From contig NC_090718.1 in assembly GCF_040954835.1 (NCBI RefSeq), forward strand, positions 12,291,532 through 12,355,531: DNA of 64,000 bases. Direction: 5' to 3'. The translations under genes and the position numbers were made by a program. Each line of letters starts with the position of its first letter. Within the stretch, counting starts at the first letter, position 1. Shown here piece after piece: positions 11,025 to 22,770 of this stretch. The stretch comes from Lepisosteus oculatus (Eukaryota > Chordata > Actinopteri > Semionotiformes > Lepisosteidae). The notes beneath the pieces were generated by a model, which was not told the origin of the DNA, made no database searches, and saw only the letters and a program-made list of their open reading frames with translations.

Positions 11025-12845
11025 GAAAATGCAAATGAACGGTTTTTATTTCAGAATGCACAGCACATACAGTAGCAGCAGTCAACAGGGAACAGTTTAA
11101 CAACATAACGACATTAAGAGCAAGATACAACACTGAATCGGTACATGACAGGCACTGTTGTCAAAAATAACATTCAAGGAAAAGCACACATTGTCAAGAA
11201 AAACTTGCCAACGCACGACGAGTTGCTGGAGTGGATACGATTTCAACGGAGCGCTGAGGATGAGGGGCCGCAGAACTGAAAGCAAAAGAAAAAAGATCAA
11301 GTTAAGATATCAGCTTTGCAGAATCGATTCACTTGACATTTTGAAATCTATTATCTTTTTAAATACGCTGCCTGAATAAAGACATTCACAAACGCACTCC
11401 AATTCAATAAGCAAGCAATGGGTAATTTCATGTGAAATCACGGATACATTCCAACCCACTACTCCATTTTGAGAAAACATGTTCAACCACAAGAATTAAA
11501 TGCTACTAATGAAGTTAAGATGAAGCGCCGCTTATGGCGCGTATCATATTCAATATAACTCTCTTCTTTGAAAACCGCCGTTTAAATTTGTTAGTATTGT
11601 TTGTTTCCTCCATTGATTCAATAGATGAAGAAAATAGCCTGAGCCCTACAGCCTTTTATTTCTATTCAACTAAAGTACAGCAAAAGACGTTATTTGGGTA
11701 ATATAAACCCGTTCAAGTGTTAAAATGCTGGGAAATGCGTGTTCTTATCGAGGTTTACACAAATGAAGGTAATATAGTGGAAAACAGGAATAGAACTTAC
11801 CTTTGAAAAAACACTTTCCATAACTTGAGGTCCGTTCATGAAATCGTTAGCTGGAGAAAGAAAAACTTACGAATTAGTCCATTTAATCCTTACAATGTCT
11901 ATAGTTTCGGAGAGGAAAGCGTTATAAAAGCGTTTGAATCAGCCAAGAGAGATTACACAGCTACTGGCTTTAGAAGGCAAATGTTGTAAGGCAAACCAAA
12001 ACGGTTTTTCGTTAATGGAGCACGTCCAAGAGAAACTATGATGGAAAAAAACACATTTAAACGATACAAAGTATAAGAACCCTTGATGAAAACTTGAACC
12101 TTCGAGAGAAAGCTCAGTCGGACAGGACACTGATTTCGGCGTCCTAAAACACAAATTAAACCGAAACAACCGAAATTAACAAAAGTAAAAACTATAGTAG
12201 AATTTTGTCTGGTTTTCCTGAAAGTGAGATTTGAATTTCTGCACTTAAAATCAGAAAATTCGAAATAAAATAAAATGGGTGAAATGCAGGCAAATCGTTT
12301 TGTCTTTGAACGGGATACATAACTTGAACGGGATACATAACTTGTATCCCGTTCTTGAAATCCTTTTGGCACCTGGAGAAATTAAAGGCTAACGAATTAG
12401 TCAGTTTAATCGTGACAATATTTGTATCATTTCGGAACGAAAAACGTTCTTATACGTTATAGCCCCAATCCGCAAAAGGACATTACATAGCTAAGGACTT
12501 TAAAAAGCAAATATTTGAAGAAAAACTACAGCCTCAGACACCTACAGACCTAGAGATTCCATATTTTAAAAACATACAATGTAATTGATAGTATAAGAAC
12601 CTTTATACAAACTTTTAAAACTTCGAGAGCACGCCCAAACGGACAGGACACTCATTTCGGCGTCCTAAAACACAAAGAAAAGAGATAAACAAATACAATT
12701 AACAACAAAATACTTTCATCTTGATTTCCCCAAAGTTAAATTTGATTTTTTGCACTTAAAATAAGAAAATTCAAAATAAAACGCAAACGCACCTCGAGCC
12801 GCACCAGCTCGTCCCGCCGCCATCTTGCCGAGCGCACCTGTGGAA
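11025..12845 (-). ncRNA. Candidate spliced gene, right arm of palindrome (probably non-coding)
   Basis: On the minus strand a YY1-type start element (CGCCGCCATCTTG at 12,815-12,827) contains an ATG and is followed within about 30 bases by a donor, GTGCGT (exon end 12,793). Acceptor-bounded 44-nt segments occur twice (12,621-12,664 and 12,100-12,143), a 50-nt exon with a strong GTAAGT donor lies at 11,801-11,850, and a last exon starts at 11,275 (TTTGCTTTCAG acceptor) and ends at AATAAA (11,050-11,045). Joining exon 1 to the first 44-nt copy gives a peptide of about 27 residues that stops at once, so coding is doubtful. Start, several splice sites and poly(A) signal mirror the left-arm gene. 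Internal exon ends are uncertain. Confidence 0.45.
11838..12790. repeat. Tandem duplication, period about 520 bases
   Basis: Segments at about 11,840-12,270 and 12,360-12,790 are alike in order: an AG acceptor with CTCCAG, then a tract containing ACGAATTAGTC and GTTATA, then ACATAGCTA or ACACAGCTA, then the 44-nt CGGCGTCC segment. The duplication therefore copied putative exons of the right-arm gene. A short 18-base direct repeat (ACGGGATACATAACTTGA) is at about 12,308-12,335. Confidence 0.65.
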
Positions 12846-12879
12846 CAGGTGGACGGGGCGTGTCCGCTGAGGAAGGTCA

Positions 12880-14635
12880 CTCTGGAGGCGGGCTCCGGTC
12901 CTGACGGACAGCTGCGGATTCTGTTACAAGGGCTTCAACACTGACGTTACTGGAGATAAACAGAAACTTCAACTCACCAGATCATACATAAAGTATATAT
13001 CGGCTAAGAATTTTCGGACGACCTAGTACAGCGACATTCCCCCAACGAGGTCGGTCGGGATCGTTTAGCTTGCGGCCAGCTGACCGAATCAAGAGGAATG
13101 TGCTGGATAGGGACCCCTGCCGCTCCTAGTTAGGACTGCACCTCTCTTTCACTGCTAGTGCCACACCCGTCCTGCAGGTGTCTCAGTGGTATAAGGGGCT
13201 GCTTTTTAGAATTCAGTTAATTACTAATCATTCATAAAGGACTTAAACCCCCCATTTTTCCCTGTTTTGGAAGGCCCCGAAAATGGGACCCCCCAAAACG
13301 GCCGGCGTGGTAGAGAACAGCCACCTACACAAACTCACCCCGACAGCACGAGAGCTACACCCGGGGCTTAGATCTTGGACTGACGGGGAGGCTCGGGGCT
13401 CGTTTTCATCTCACCAGCATCTCTGGGAGTTGATCCAATTGTCTGAATTTTAGAAAGTGTCTGAGGATTAACCCACGGAGCCACCAGGCCGGCCACGCAA
13501 AAGACCGGCCATGTAACTCTCTTATTCAGCATAAACCCCAGTCACAACAGACGAGACAGTTCCCTCCGTTCGCTCGCTTTTCAAGCATTAAGCCTACTTA
13601 GACGCCTTTGTAATGTATTTTTCTAGTTTTTTTTTGCGACTGGACATGATTAACTTTTCGAACGAGAGTGAAAAATGAAGTATCAAAATTAGCAGTAGAG
13701 TTGGATGAGTCTGTATGTCATGAGTCAGACGTGAAGTCTGAGAGATTAATATGTTATTTTTTTATTTTTTAAACACAATTCCTGAAATGTTTCTAAAGAC
13801 AATTTAGAACAAAAAACGGCATGCGGGATTACATTCATCTAAACATGTTATACTCAGCTGGTGTCTGGGCAGAGTATCCCTTTAGTTCCTTTATACTAGT
13901 AGGTGTCACAAAATGATATATTTATATTTTCTTAGACGTTTGATAAGGTTCCACATAGAAGTTTAATCCTTCAAATAAAATATTTAAAAATTAAAAGCAA
14001 TGCATGTACATAGATTGTGAACTGCACAGCAAACAGAATATTGATAATGATCTAATTCGTTTTGTAATCAATGTAATATCATATCGATCCTTTTATTGCT
14101 ATAAGGGATGCTATTATTTAATATACTATAAGATAAAGTTACTATAGTCAAGAGTGCAGGTGGTAAAAATGCTGTCTGTGAATATCAGACGGCTTGCACT
14201 GAACTGCGGAAGCAGTTTGCACCGGGTATTTATGGGTTTAACTAATAATTCTAATCTCTAAGCGATATGCACTTTCATTTTGATTAATTGAAAGCAATCA
14301 AAACTCTATTTAGTGCTATACAGTACACTGTGTATGCAGGCATAAAGACAGTGTACAGTGTTGGGGTAGCTGTCAATGAGTGATGTACAGTACAGTAATC
14401 ACAGGTGAGATGGGCTATAAGACAGTAGCAGTTTAATTCTTACTGCTTGATCCAAAACTAAAATTAGGAACTCCGAAACTTTTTCTGACGCAATGACGCT
14501 AATTCTTAACATTTTACTATTCATGAGCTGAATCCCTGGGGATGAATAAAGTACTTTGAATTGAAAACGAATAGACAAATAGGAAATATTCAATTAAAGT
14601 TTGAATAAGGTTACGTCATCAGTGGCTCAGTTACA
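12880..14635. other. CpG-rich flank then AT-rich sequence; no gene resolved
   Basis: Between 12,880 and about 13,530 the DNA is CG-rich and may include divergent promoter sequence for the right-arm gene. From 13,690 to 13,910 it is alike to 17,690-17,870 (TCAGACG...AGTC-GAGAGATTAA..., then A/T tracts and GAGTAT-CC motifs). That shared stretch contains AATAAAAAA on the minus strand, which may be the 3' end of minus-strand units. No coding signal. Confidence 0.4.
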
Positions 14636-14639
14636 AGTA

Positions 14640-14880
14640 TGGAGTAGGATTGTACTCCAAATTACTTGCGTCTGAAAGAATATGTTTTCAAAGCGGGGAC
14701 GGCCAACTCCAGGATCCAGTCCGTGTTTTAGACATTTCTAATTAAAAGCCAGAAGCCAGGTGTGATTAATCTTGTATGAGGCTTCAATTAGTCTCCTTTA
14801 AAAATTGTTCTGACAGATGGATTGCGTCTTTGCCTTTAAATAGCAGCTTTGCAGTAGACGGAAAATAATTCCGCGATATT
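14640..14880. repeat. CpG-island module, copy A leader
   Basis: A GG-ACGGCCAACTCC...AATTA...CCAGGTGTGATTAATCT stretch and a following TTTAAATAGCAGCTTTGCA motif match, in order, 26,455-26,640 and 33,500-33,680. The first part resembles a widespread fish MITE (CCAACTCCGGTCCTGGAG type). The following TTTAAATA-CGAG-TTTGCA motif is outside the usual element and shows that larger blocks were copied. Confidence 0.5.
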
Positions 14881-15179
14881 TCGTTTATATAGCAGAAATC
14901 TGGATAAAGAACATCTTCCTATTAAGGTGGGAACAGTTAGCGTCTGAGTTTCAGAGTAATTAAGAAAATGACCTTGCTTTAAAAAAACCCGTTGAATTGC
15001 AACTAAACCAATAACTTGTCCACTTCGAAAAACGGGTGAAAAGCAACGTACAGTACAATATCTGGTCTTACCATTCAATAGTGCAAGGTATGTTTTAATG
15101 CTTGGCCAGAAATGTTGCTCGTGTTTCGATAGTACTCTTATTTAATGCAGATTCTTCTCCCCTGCTTTCCTGTCCTCTA

Positions 15180-15640
15180 CAACCGTCTGAAGGCCGAAGC
15201 GCAGAGCTCACGTATAGCGTGTAACTGGGAAGCTGAGCGGCGAAGGTGAGAGAAACCGACTGGTCTGCGCTCTGCTTATCGTGCCTCTTGGCTTCAAGTT
15301 ATAAGAGCTTTGTACTTTGAAAAATTTCGGAACCGGTTGACGTTTTTTCCTGCGAATAAGCCGCTTACTTCTGCTTTCAAAAAGTGGAGCTACCTTTGTA
15401 TCGGCTGTGGCGAGAGGCCGAAACTTGTGACTAAAGGTATTAAAATGTGAAACGCTTTCTCTCCTGTGTTCAAGCGGCAGGTGATCCCGGAGAGCAGCCG
15501 GAATCCCCTCGCGGTCCCAGGTTACCCACCGTCTCTCCGGCTGTGTCCTGAAAGAGCAGCGTTTCCTCTCCCGGGGCTCCAGACTGCGGACCGCCTGAGC
15601 AATGTTCAATACTGGCTAATAACGGCTGGATTCGTTACGC
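15180..15640. promoter_or_regulatory. CpG island of module copy A
   Basis: The stretch is GC-rich with many CG dinucleotides in otherwise AT-rich DNA. A plus-strand donor (GGCGAAG|GTGAGA) follows 15,245. The 133-codon minus-strand open frame (15,208-15,609) has no recognisable family and depends on the GC content. I call it a promoter island, with direction unresolved. Confidence 0.45.
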
Positions 15641-15649
15641 CTGTACAGC

Positions 15650-17457
15650 CGTTTAATTTTTCAATAAACTAATGTATTACAGGATTGTTTCTTAATGACT
15701 GAATTTCGAGGGGGGTTCATGTATCTGTAGCGGGGTTACCTCATCTAGGACTAGCGAGTTTCCATGTGCGATCTTCCCATCTCTTTAAAGAGCCTACAGC
15801 TGTTTCTCTTGTCGCTGCAGGCTGTTCACGGTGCCCGTCGGTCATGAAGCTAGGTGCTTCATCTTCCTCTTTATGTACTGCACCAGCTTCTTTCCTGCAA
15901 CTTGACTGTAAAACCCCAGTTGCTTGTATGTGCACAAAAGGATCCTGCCTGTGAACAAGCACCTGCTTACTAACAGAATGATCTTGCATCAAAATTCTGG
16001 TAAAATACATTCTCAATCCTGCATTCCTCTATTAGAAAATATTGCTCTTGGCCAAACTATTGTAGGCAGTAATACAGATCTGGAGGAGCAGCTCCAGCCT
16101 TAACTGCCTTGAGCTCTACTTGTGGCAGGTGTGTAGTCCTGTTAACATGTAGACTGCTGAGCAGCTAAAGGCAGGAAGGACAAGAGCCTCCAATTTTAAT
16201 TGTAAAGTGCTCTGTGTAGAAATGGTTAATGTGTTATTGACAAGAACCTGAAAGAGAATGCAAACAACTCAGGGAGCTTAATGTGCTTTCCTGTGGCTGA
16301 GCTCACCTTGGAGAAAAATCATCACAGCACTGTATGAGCAAATCAGTCTTCTGAAAGAGAATCACATGGTAAATCAGGAGCTGTGGTGCTAAACACACAC
16401 CCCATAATCTGCTGTGCAACACTATTCCACATTTAGGTAGATATTTTGAAGAAAGACCCAGAACTGAAGCAATTTTACTTTCAAAGATTAACATTTGCAT
16501 CTTAAAAAGAAGCACCCATGAACTATTCAAACTTAACTATCAGTGACGGAAAAAAAATCAACTTTTAACACTCAAGGAATTAACTTTTAATGTGTATGAT
16601 GCAGAATCCAACTCAAAAGCTTTTCTCCAAAGCAACATCTATTCTTCACTACTTTAGGGCATATATTTAACATATGTAAATCATTGATCTCCATCCAGTT
16701 CTCCAAGAGATCGGTACAGTACCTACAGCATAGACACAACCAGGAAGAAACAGGACTTTACTCAGAAAAAGACAAAGAAGAAGACCATTCTGCGTTTACA
16801 TACTAAGCCAGTTTACATTTTCTCTTTTTTTACAAAAACAAAACATGAAACATTGAACTACTGTATGAACAGATTATTTTAAATACAAGAGACAGAGGTT
16901 CAACAGTTGTTGCTCCAGGTGCAGAGCTGTTACTGAACATGGAGAATCGGCGAAACATCATTTATGTCTCTGCCCGCCAGGGTTGTTTATTAATATTAAT
17001 TTTAATTAGACGTGTATCAAGTGATACAATGATCCCTGTATTGTTTTCCTAACAATTCAATCTTTTTATATCAACATTTGTTCAAAAACTGGGAGTGAGC
17101 AATATTAATCCACTGAAAGAGAAAACCCTGCATCACGACTCCCTATTAATGATGTAAGAAACTGCTGTTAAGAGTGACCTCTTATACAGGTGAAGCTGTA
17201 GAATGTGTTGACTGTCCAGGTGTCCTCATGATGCTCCCAGCTCAGGGACTCAGGGTAAAGGCCTGTGACTGCCAGCACTGCTGAGAATTGAGAAATACAA
17301 TCATTAATCACTGGAAATAAAATCATTTTTCCATCAATAAATATAAAAACAGATTTCACTACCTGACAAGGTTACCTAGAACTAAAACTGCTATATAACA
17401 ATTTTGTGTGCATTTCATAAATAGGAACTGATACTGAAAATCATTACAAGCCTAAAT
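15650..17457. other. Intergenic; one weak immunoglobulin-like trace near 17,195-17,280
   Basis: Mostly nothing is recognised. On the minus strand an AG acceptor (AATTCTCAG) at 17,281 opens a segment reading VTGLYPESLSWE and then ending TFYSFTC. This faintly recalls the VTGFYP motif of C1-type immunoglobulin domains. The expected upstream cysteine is not there and no good donor follows. It may be chance. Confidence 0.2.
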
Positions 17458-17690
17458 CTCAGTCTGTTTCATAAAAGTAAAGGTTAATGACCTGCCCAAT
17501 GTCCCTCTGGATTACTCAGATAGTAACTGGCCTTTGCAGGGTAGTTTTACACTGACCCAGAGCACATACAGTATATACACATACATACAGACACATCTGT
17601 TTAACTGCAGATTCAAATACAATTCCCAAAGTTGAAAACAAGTATAAACAGGTTTTCTGTAGTGTCAGGAGCAGGGAGGGGCAGCTGGGG
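17458..17690. repeat. Segmental duplicate, copy 2 (partner 1-240)
   Basis: The block is alike almost throughout to the window's first 240 bases, in the same orientation. It begins the second minus-strand module: this segment, a possible 3' end (AATAAA on the minus strand near 17,735), then the repeated blocks at 18.0-18.9 kb and the candidate exon at 19,115. Confidence 0.85.
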
Positions 17691-18034
17691 TCAGACGAAA
17701 AGTCAGAGAGATTAAAATGTTAGTGTTTTTTATTTTTTTAAACAAAGTGTTTGCAATGACAACTTAAAAAAAATAAACTGCATGAACGATAAACTTAATG
17801 TGAACGTTTTGGTGTCAGGGTAGAGTATTCCTGTAATTCCTTTATACCAATACTGTAGGTATGATGCTCTGTATTCAAACATTAATTGTAAAGTAGTGAG
17901 TTATGCAAGGTAGAAAAAAAAACATTACCCATTTTGTCTACATCCTTACTGGTTTTGTACAGTAGTTGAGACAACGGTAATACTTAAAAAAATGAAAACA
18001 TCTGTTTGATGGGGAGAAATAAACTATTAATATG

Positions 18035-18260
18035 TCTTCCAATGAATTTAAAATTGACACTGCAAGCAAGCAGTGGAGTTGCAGTGCTCTGACTAAAATT
18101 CACAGTGCTGGCAAAAAAAGTAAAAAGAAGGTTAAAAAAAATCAACCAATATTGAACAATTTCTAACTCTTAAAAACATCTTCCAGAAGACTGTGCACGA
18201 TTACAACAAACACACGCTGTTCTGCCAACACAGATGCTAATGTCATACATAGACATGTTT
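18035..18260. repeat. Module sub-repeat, copy a
   Basis: The order GTCTTCCAATGAATTT...CACTGCAAGCA...GTGCTC..., then AATCAACCAATATTGAACAA...CATCTTCCAGAAGACTGT, is shared with 29,395-29,500 and 30,060-30,260; its first part is also at 18,828-18,905. On the minus strand each copy has a TGCAG acceptor-like site followed by TTCATTGGAAGA, so these may be exon starts. Confidence 0.6.
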
Positions 18261-18429
18261 TTATACAAAGAATAACTGGAATTATTCTCAAGTTTGACTT
18301 TATATAAAGATTACATTTCAGAGTGTGCACATTAAACTAAATAAGATAACTATTCCTCCTTGAAAATATTCTAGATTGGGACTTTAACAGTATTATATTC
18401 ACATTAGTCTGAATTAAATTGTGCATGGT

Positions 18430-18625
18430 TCACTATATTTCTGAGCACTTTTTCTACACCAATGTTTGTAGTATCTGGAACAAGCTGCCCAGCCATGTTG
18501 TTGATGCAGGTAGCCTGCCTGTGTTCAAGAAACAGTGGCTGAGCTCCTTGTATCAGTTAGTAGCAGCTGAAAGACCTAGATACTGTAGGTAGAATGGCTT
18601 CCTCTTGCTCAACTTTCTTATTTTA
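18430..18625 (+). mobile_element. CR1-type LINE 3' tail
   Basis: The phrases GGAACAAGCTGCCCAGCCATG, TTCAAGAAACAGTGGCTGAG and GAATGGCTTCCTCTTG, and the ending AACTTTCTTATTTTA, follow the order of the common CR1-like 3' untranslated tail. No coding part remains. Confidence 0.7.
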
Positions 18626-18827
18626 CTTTTTCTTACATTATATTTCCTATGGCTTCATTTACAGTGTTTGTGAAAGGTGTTGATTCTGCCACAAAGAGAA
18701 AAACACTTTAACCATTTCCTTTAACAGTTTTATATGATACTGTACTTCAGACAACGGTAAATTCCAAAAATAAGTAAAATAAATATTTAAAATACAGTTT
18801 ATTATATAAGTAAAGACAAACCTGTAA

Positions 18828-18905
18828 CTGTCTTCCAATGAACCTAAAAAATGACACTGCAAGCAGGCAGCAGTGGTGACACAGTGCTCCAGGCTGGGTG
18901 CTGGC
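18828..18905. repeat. Module sub-repeat, copy b
   Basis: The stretch repeats CTTCCAATGAACCT...CACTGCAAGCAGGCAGCAG...GCTCCAGGCTGGG and matches 30,060-30,150 and 18,035-18,100. It lies directly before the 290-base block that is shared with 29.5 kb. Confidence 0.6.
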
Positions 18906-18935
18906 TGTTTTCTGCTGTGCTGGGAGTTGTACAAG

Positions 18936-19225
18936 TTCCAGGGCTCACTGGGATCAGTGCTCTGATGTGTTTGAATCTAACCTATCAAACCCTGCTGTGG
19001 TGTCAGAGCCAGCCGGCAGAGGACATGAGTGAGGTGACTGCTGTGTTGAAGCTGTGACAGAACCCTGTACTGTACAACACGGGGTGTGTCCTGGGAGAGC
19101 AGAGATAATCCTACCTGTATTTTGTACTCTTCCACCAGCCAGCAATCCTGACACTTTCCTCTGTCCAAGGGGCCCAAAGTACAGGATGTTTCCACAAGAG
19201 AGGAGATCTTCAAGTCTGAAAGCAA
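18936..19225. repeat. Recent 290-base duplicate (partner 29,522-29,802)
   Basis: This block differs from its partner only by a few substitutions and a few small indels. Homology ends abruptly on the right, just past the CTGAAAGCAAAA acceptor region. It contains the 101-nt candidate exon, which is identical in both copies. Confidence 0.85.
19115..19215 (-). other. Candidate 101-nt exon, array module copy 2
   Basis: On the minus strand it is bounded by TTTTGCTTTCAG and a GTAGG donor. Two of three frames are open. One starts LKISSLVETSCTL and ends in phase 0. The other reads LEDLLSCGNILYFGPLG. I cannot tell which, if either, is used. All 101 bases equal those at 29,692-29,792. The 1,745-1,821 copy is older and shorter. 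The family is not recognised. Confidence 0.45.
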
Positions 19226-19339
19226 AAGACAATGCACATATACTCAATTATACCACTGTGAAGGGACTTGTCATAAGAAATTGATCAGTCACAGATATAG
19301 GGATTTATCTACTCACGTAATGTGCTCTGCATGAATCTG

Positions 19340-21000
19340 TGGACCAGGCCAGGCACAAAAGTAATCTTCCCGGTGAGAGATATTTGTGGGACCCAGCTGG
19401 GTCCACACCACCCCAGTCATACCTAGCCAGTTGGGAAAACGGTGTCAGACTGTTTGAAGAAGAGGCAGTGGAAGAGCAAACTCAAGAGAATAATCTAACA
19501 ACAGATTTAAACTTGCTATGTTCTGACCAAGTATCATTTACTCAAGTCTAAGCAAAATCTTCACAAGAAGTAACACAATTGCAAACACATCTCAAAAGGG
19601 TGTAACACGTATAAAAAACATTTACAAAGTATTTAATGAAACACTTGCAGAGGTTGTAATCCAGAAATTTTATAACTTATCAACAATGTGATATCAAAAT
19701 ATATATATTATGACATGTTTTGCAGGAATTGTCTCTTGCCATTTTCTATAGAGTCATAATTATATACTTGTAAGAAAATGCACACTATAAGCTTAAATAC
19801 TCATGATCCAACAAATTGCTAGGTAAATCTTAATTATGTAAGCTGTCAAATCCAACAATGAGAAATACTGTACTTCTCAGATGTAAGGGACATCCAGGAC
19901 AAAGTGCCTTCAAAAACATAATTCATATGCCTTTATGTGACATGTTTAAAAGCAAATTAGGCAGCAAATAACAAGGGAACATAACTATGTTGCATATAAA
20001 ACATCTTGAGGGTATTTAATATAGTATACTTCAGGGGTTGGGAGGTGTAACTTGTAGCTTGTAGGTGCTAACAATATATATAGAGTACATTGGAAAAAAG
20101 CAGAGAAAGGAGCTGCCAATGTACTAGAATCCAAAGGGAAGCCTGTCAACTACTAGCTCACCAACACCACTTACAGAAGCAACCATTAAAGTTGTTATAA
20201 TGTGCTCTCCTCTGCAGGAGTCAAAGAATGCACACAGTGGAACCTCATAGTAAAGGAAAGAGTCAAACGTATCCATTTCACAAGATGACGTCCCTGACTA
20301 GACAATAGGTATAAATGTCCCAGAGTCTGTGATGTCAGTGAACTAAGAGGCAAGAAATGAGAAGGTACACCCTAATACCGTTCTGATCGCAGCTGCACTG
20401 CCAGAGAAACTCAAAAGGAGACTGGAGAAGAAAAAAGTTTGATAAGAGTACACTTGCCAAGTGAGAATTAACATTAGAAAGGTAGAAGCTATATGGAAAG
20501 TCACTATGAAAAAGAAATCTGAACACAGAAAAGTTCAAGAAAAGCATTAGGATGAAAAACAGACTTAAAAAAAGAAACTGGAAGCAAAAGTGTGGTTAAC
20601 TGAAAAACATGACTTTTAGAACTTCTTAAGAAGATAAGCTGTTGCACTCAGTCACTGAAAGCCTTTTATTACGAACTAAACTCAATAACCATACTTATAC
20701 GTACCTTTGGCTCCAATGGGCTCTAAGGCACTTGATGTCTAGGAGGGGACCAGCTTTATCTCTCACTGAAGTGCAGCAGCAGCTAAATGAGTTATTATCC
20801 ATTATCACTGCAGCTCCACAGCACATCAGGCAGAGGAGTTCAACTGAGTTACTGGGAAACTCAGGACTGATCTTGAATCTCAAGAGGCCAGACCGATCAG
20901 GAGCAATCTTTCTGTGCATCTCAAATGGCCATATAAATCTGTTTTATCTAAACGTAGGATGTCCCTATGATGATGAGATAGACTGTATATGTTAAGGCAG
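19340..21000. other. No gene resolved; possible minus-strand 3' end near 20,660
   Basis: On the minus strand, AATAAA at about 20,668 follows a stretch with an open frame (20,695-20,919) that meets a donor-like CAAAG|GTACGT near 20,701. A CCAAT-poor AT-rich background surrounds it. A short palindrome, GGGACCCAGCTGGGTCC, lies near 19,390. Nothing is recognised as a known protein. Confidence 0.3.
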
Positions 21001-21654
21001 GGACAAAATATGGAGTTTTAGACAATTACAGAATTAACTGAATGAGGAGATTTCCACATCCCCACCAGTCACTCCAATGCTGCAGCTGCTGTGAGTGAGT
21101 GTCGGTGTGGATATATAAACCAACGTACTCTATAAGCCACAGACCCGTGTGCTGACCGCACTGGCGATCTTCAGTCTCAGTCCTCCGCAGGCGGGAGGTG
21201 AATTCAAAGACTTCCTTAAAAGCTGGAATGCCAGACAAGTGCATTCACGAGAAAGCTGGAAATAAAATAAAGGTTGAACTGTTTTGTAACAGATTTTCAA
21301 GCCGCACTGAATAAGAACAGTCGTTAATGTTTTTTTTTTTCCTCCTGGAGTAAATGTGACCTTTTCAGAAGCCTGAATTTCCCAGTCGCCGCCACATGAA
21401 CTCAAGGGAGACGCATTTACTTTTAATTGCCGTCAGGTGATGTAGCCCACACAGAGCGGTAGTCACGTATACAGTCTCTATATACAGCTCTGGAGACGTC
21501 TGGTTACAGAGCTGATGTCTCGCTCCTGTTGGTCAAACCAGGGTACCAGTGAGTTGCCCAACAGACTTGACGAGGCTGTGGAAGCAGAGCGGTGTGAATT
21601 CCAGGTTCTGATGAAACACCACCACCAAAACACATTGCAGAGAGAATTTTAATT

Positions 21655-21750
21655 AGACGTCGATGTGACGTCATTATATCATGACTCCCATTGGCTGGCG
21701 AGCTTTGTATTTATATAAGCCCCGCCCCCTCGTAATTGTTCCCGAAGGTT
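21655..21750 (+). promoter_or_regulatory. CRE, CCAAT and TATA promoter
   Basis: TGACGTCA at about 21,666 is a full CRE, bound by CREB/ATF proteins. It is followed by an inverted CCAAT box (ATTGG near 21,690), TATTTATATAA near 21,710 and GCCCCGCCCC. Spacing favours a plus-strand start near 21,740. The GC box would also suit a minus-strand start. Downstream, a short frame opens MKTFGFIDFLIFF and stops soon. It is hydrophobic, but too short to call a signal peptide. Confidence 0.5.
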
Positions 21751-22697
21751 CTCCCATAATGAAGACGTTTGGTTTTATCGATTTTCTCATATTTTTCCCT
21801 ACTTTTTGATGTATTTTCTTGACAACAGAGCTTCCCACCTTAACAGTGACAAATTTGGACGCTTTTAACTTTTTATGAGTGAGTAAAAAGCTATATCTTA
21901 CAGTTTTTCCTGCTCTGTCGTGCTTGCATGTCGATTTCCCAGATTTCGGCGGAAACACCCCTCAATTGCATCTAAGTAGCTCTTTAACATCAGCGCGCTA
22001 CTTTGTATTTTAATTTGGCACGCGTTTTTATTTTGGTTTTATGTTTTAAAACAAACAGCAATTTTGCAAGCTAGTACTACTGGCTCAGCCGAGCTGAAGA
22101 CGCCGTTTTCAATAAAATTGTTGGAATACATTTAAAAAATACAATGTTCGCTCTGTGCCGAATTAAAATAAAGTTCAATTATTGTGCATTATTTCAGGAT
22201 TATTTGTACTTTGTAAATAAATTTAGTGGATTCACCTTATTTAAGATGTTTTAGTAGGAATTAAGGCAGTAGATAGTAGGTCAGTTAACTTTACTACAAA
22301 CGTTAATTTAAATACTATTTAATACCTAGTAATTTTCAGGGGTGGTCTCTAGTTTGCTTGATTTTACATACACCACCTTATGGATAATGCAACACAACAC
22401 CCACGTATTAAATATGAAGCGGTCTTTAGCAATATTGACCACACCCTTCATGAATATTTAGATTTCCGAATCCCCCCACAACCCAAATGTTTTATTTTCA
22501 TGGATTTTGTTAATAAATGTTACTAGGAGAATGGAAAAAAAGACGTTAGGATTTTTTATTAAGAGTTGTGGTGTACAAACCAAAGACTGTTGCAATGCAC
22601 AGCAAAGCGTACAAACCAGAACTGGTCACAGGAGAAAAACAGTTGTCGGGCACATTTCAGAATCGTTTCGTGATCGTTTCGTCTGTCCCACTGCAGG

Positions 22698-22770
22698 GGG
22701 TTCAGCTTGGAGTGCGCTCTGTCCCGGCGGCAGGAGAGGAGACCGGGAGTCCTGGAAAAATAAAGACAGG
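22698..22770 (+). other. Candidate exon in a CpG-rich stretch
   Basis: A CCCACTGCAG acceptor and an AAAGACAG|GTAAGAG donor bound 72-73 bases. Two frames are open, one reading VQLGVRSVPAAGEETGSP. The surrounding 22,600-22,960 is CG-rich. The rest of 22,000-23,900 is AT-rich, with a TA/CA microsatellite at about 23,247-23,270 and no recognisable gene. Confidence 0.3.

Larger units (their letters stand above)
8340..12880. repeat. Large diverged palindrome (inverted duplication), centre near 10.60 kb
   Basis: The two halves are inverted copies. Matching pairs are nested around one centre: the ACGCCCCG...CACCTGT motif at about 8,360-8,385 and inverted at 12,836-12,865; the hairpin block at 10,248-10,380 and inverted at 10,792-10,922; and a 27-base arm at 10,491-10,517 with one mismatch to the inverse of 10,686-10,712. 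All give centres within about 25 bases of 10,600, so almost no spacer remains. Arms are about 2.2-2.3 kb. They have diverged strongly except near the centre and in the hairpin block. Each arm looks like a small spliced gene running toward the centre. Confidence 0.75.

Noticed and set aside
11953-12372. 139-codon open frame on the minus strand
   Set aside because: It crosses two acceptor sites and a tandem-duplication boundary, contains an 18-base direct repeat, and is not kept in the sister copy.
15208-15609. 133-codon Arg-rich frame on the minus strand
   Set aside because: It is explained by CpG-island composition, with no matching frame in the sister islands.
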